This document shows positions 63,810-64,000 of a stretch of DNA of 64,000 nucleotides, piece after piece. Made by a program: the position numbers and the translations under genes. The notes beneath the pieces are model-generated. The model was not told the DNA's origin. It saw only the letters and a list, made by a program, of their open reading frames with translations, and made no database searches. Origin of the DNA: Duganella phyllosphaerae (GTDB lineage Bacteria > Pseudomonadota > Gammaproteobacteria > Burkholderiales > Burkholderiaceae_D); contig NZ_LROM01000147.1 in the NCBI RefSeq assembly GCF_001758785.1, forward strand, positions 110,079 to 174,078, given 5' to 3'. How positions within the stretch are numbered: position 1 is the stretch's first letter; each line of letters begins with the position of its first letter.

Positions 63810-64000
63810 ATGACAGCAGTTTCCCCGCCGCTTTCCGTTGCTGTGCGTGGTTTTTCGCCAGGGCGGCGGCCAGCGACTGCAACCGGAGTTGCCGTGGTGG
63901 TGGCGCTGCACCTAGCGCTGCTGTGGCTGGCCACGCGGCCGGTGCCGGCGCCGGTGTCCGATGATAGTCGGGTGTGGATACAGCTGCTGCTGCCGCCAGC
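63810..64000 (+). CDS. N-terminus of a TonB-like protein, cut by the window end
   Basis: Only 63 codons are visible, open to the last base. After a basic-Pro N-terminus (RGFSPGRRPATATG) comes one hydrophobic segment (VAVVVALHLALLWLA) and a Pro-rich start of a periplasmic part (RPVPAPV). That is the architecture of TonB N-termini, whose helix carries a conserved Ser-x3-His; a His occurs here. Assignment is tentative. Confidence 0.5.
   Translation, partial: MTAVSPPLSVAVRGFSPGRRPATATGVAVVVALHLALLWLATRPVPAPVSDDSRVWIQLLLPP

Overview
The window is high-GC proteobacterial chromosome with dense, short-spaced genes. The gene order carA-carB-greA-DUF4149-yhbY/rlmE-ftsH-folP-glmM, a PEP-CTERM protein of the FxDxF type, a phasin and a complete pst-pho cluster point to a betaproteobacterium of the Burkholderiales, most likely Oxalobacteraceae (Massilia/Duganella/Janthinobacterium type). 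This is inferred from protein families and gene order, not from a marker gene. I see no prophage, insertion sequence, integron or CRISPR array.

Layout. 1-8.6 kb: radA (lacking only a few 5' codons), a PilZ protein, a class III CoA-transferase, a Fur-type TonB-dependent siderophore receptor, a solitary fliD-like gene and a solitary polyamine-binding protein. 8.6-18.3 kb: the phosphate regulon, with ppk1-sixA on the minus strand and pstS-pstC-pstA-pstB-phoU-phoB-phoR on the plus strand; each arm has its own two-repeat Pho box with a -10 hexamer 9 bp downstream, and pstS is separated from pstC by two hairpins. 18.3-30.7 kb: mixed metabolic and envelope genes, including a DUF1232 protein, an AI-2E-type permease with a long C-terminal extension, MipA, GST, a Tat-signal SDR, a phasin, a large GH2-type glycosidase, a patatin lipoprotein and a GlcG/HbpS protein. 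30.8-42.6 kb: the housekeeping block from carAB to glmM, then tRNA-Pro(TGG) and tRNA-Arg(TCT).

42.7-52.6 kb: accessory region with an isochorismatase-type hydrolase, an FKBP lipoprotein, a truncated ParD-like antitoxin, a chemoreceptor, a CocE/NonD peptidase-esterase, a PEP-CTERM protein, a flavin-reductase-domain protein and a periplasmic L-asparaginase. 52.6-58.4 kb: a minus-strand set read as blaI - M56/M23 fusion - TonB-dependent receptor - patatin, with a BlaI/CopY-like palindrome ahead of blaI and no beta-lactamase. 58.5-64 kb: a hemolysin III protein whose start lies in a 16-bp tandem duplication, a LysR regulator, a short structured transcription unit encoding a 58-residue protein, a four-gene LiaI/LiaF-like plus LytS/LytTR operon, and the start of a TonB-like gene cut by the window end.

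Candidates for something not well described are: the BlaI - M56/degenerate-M23 - receptor - patatin(Cys) set; the LiaF-like module wired to a LytTR two-component system; the structured leader plus small protein at 60.2-60.5 kb; and the perfect inverted repeat around a consensus DnaA box at 49.47-49.50 kb. A three-copy REPIN-like repeat family shows compensatory stem changes between copies.
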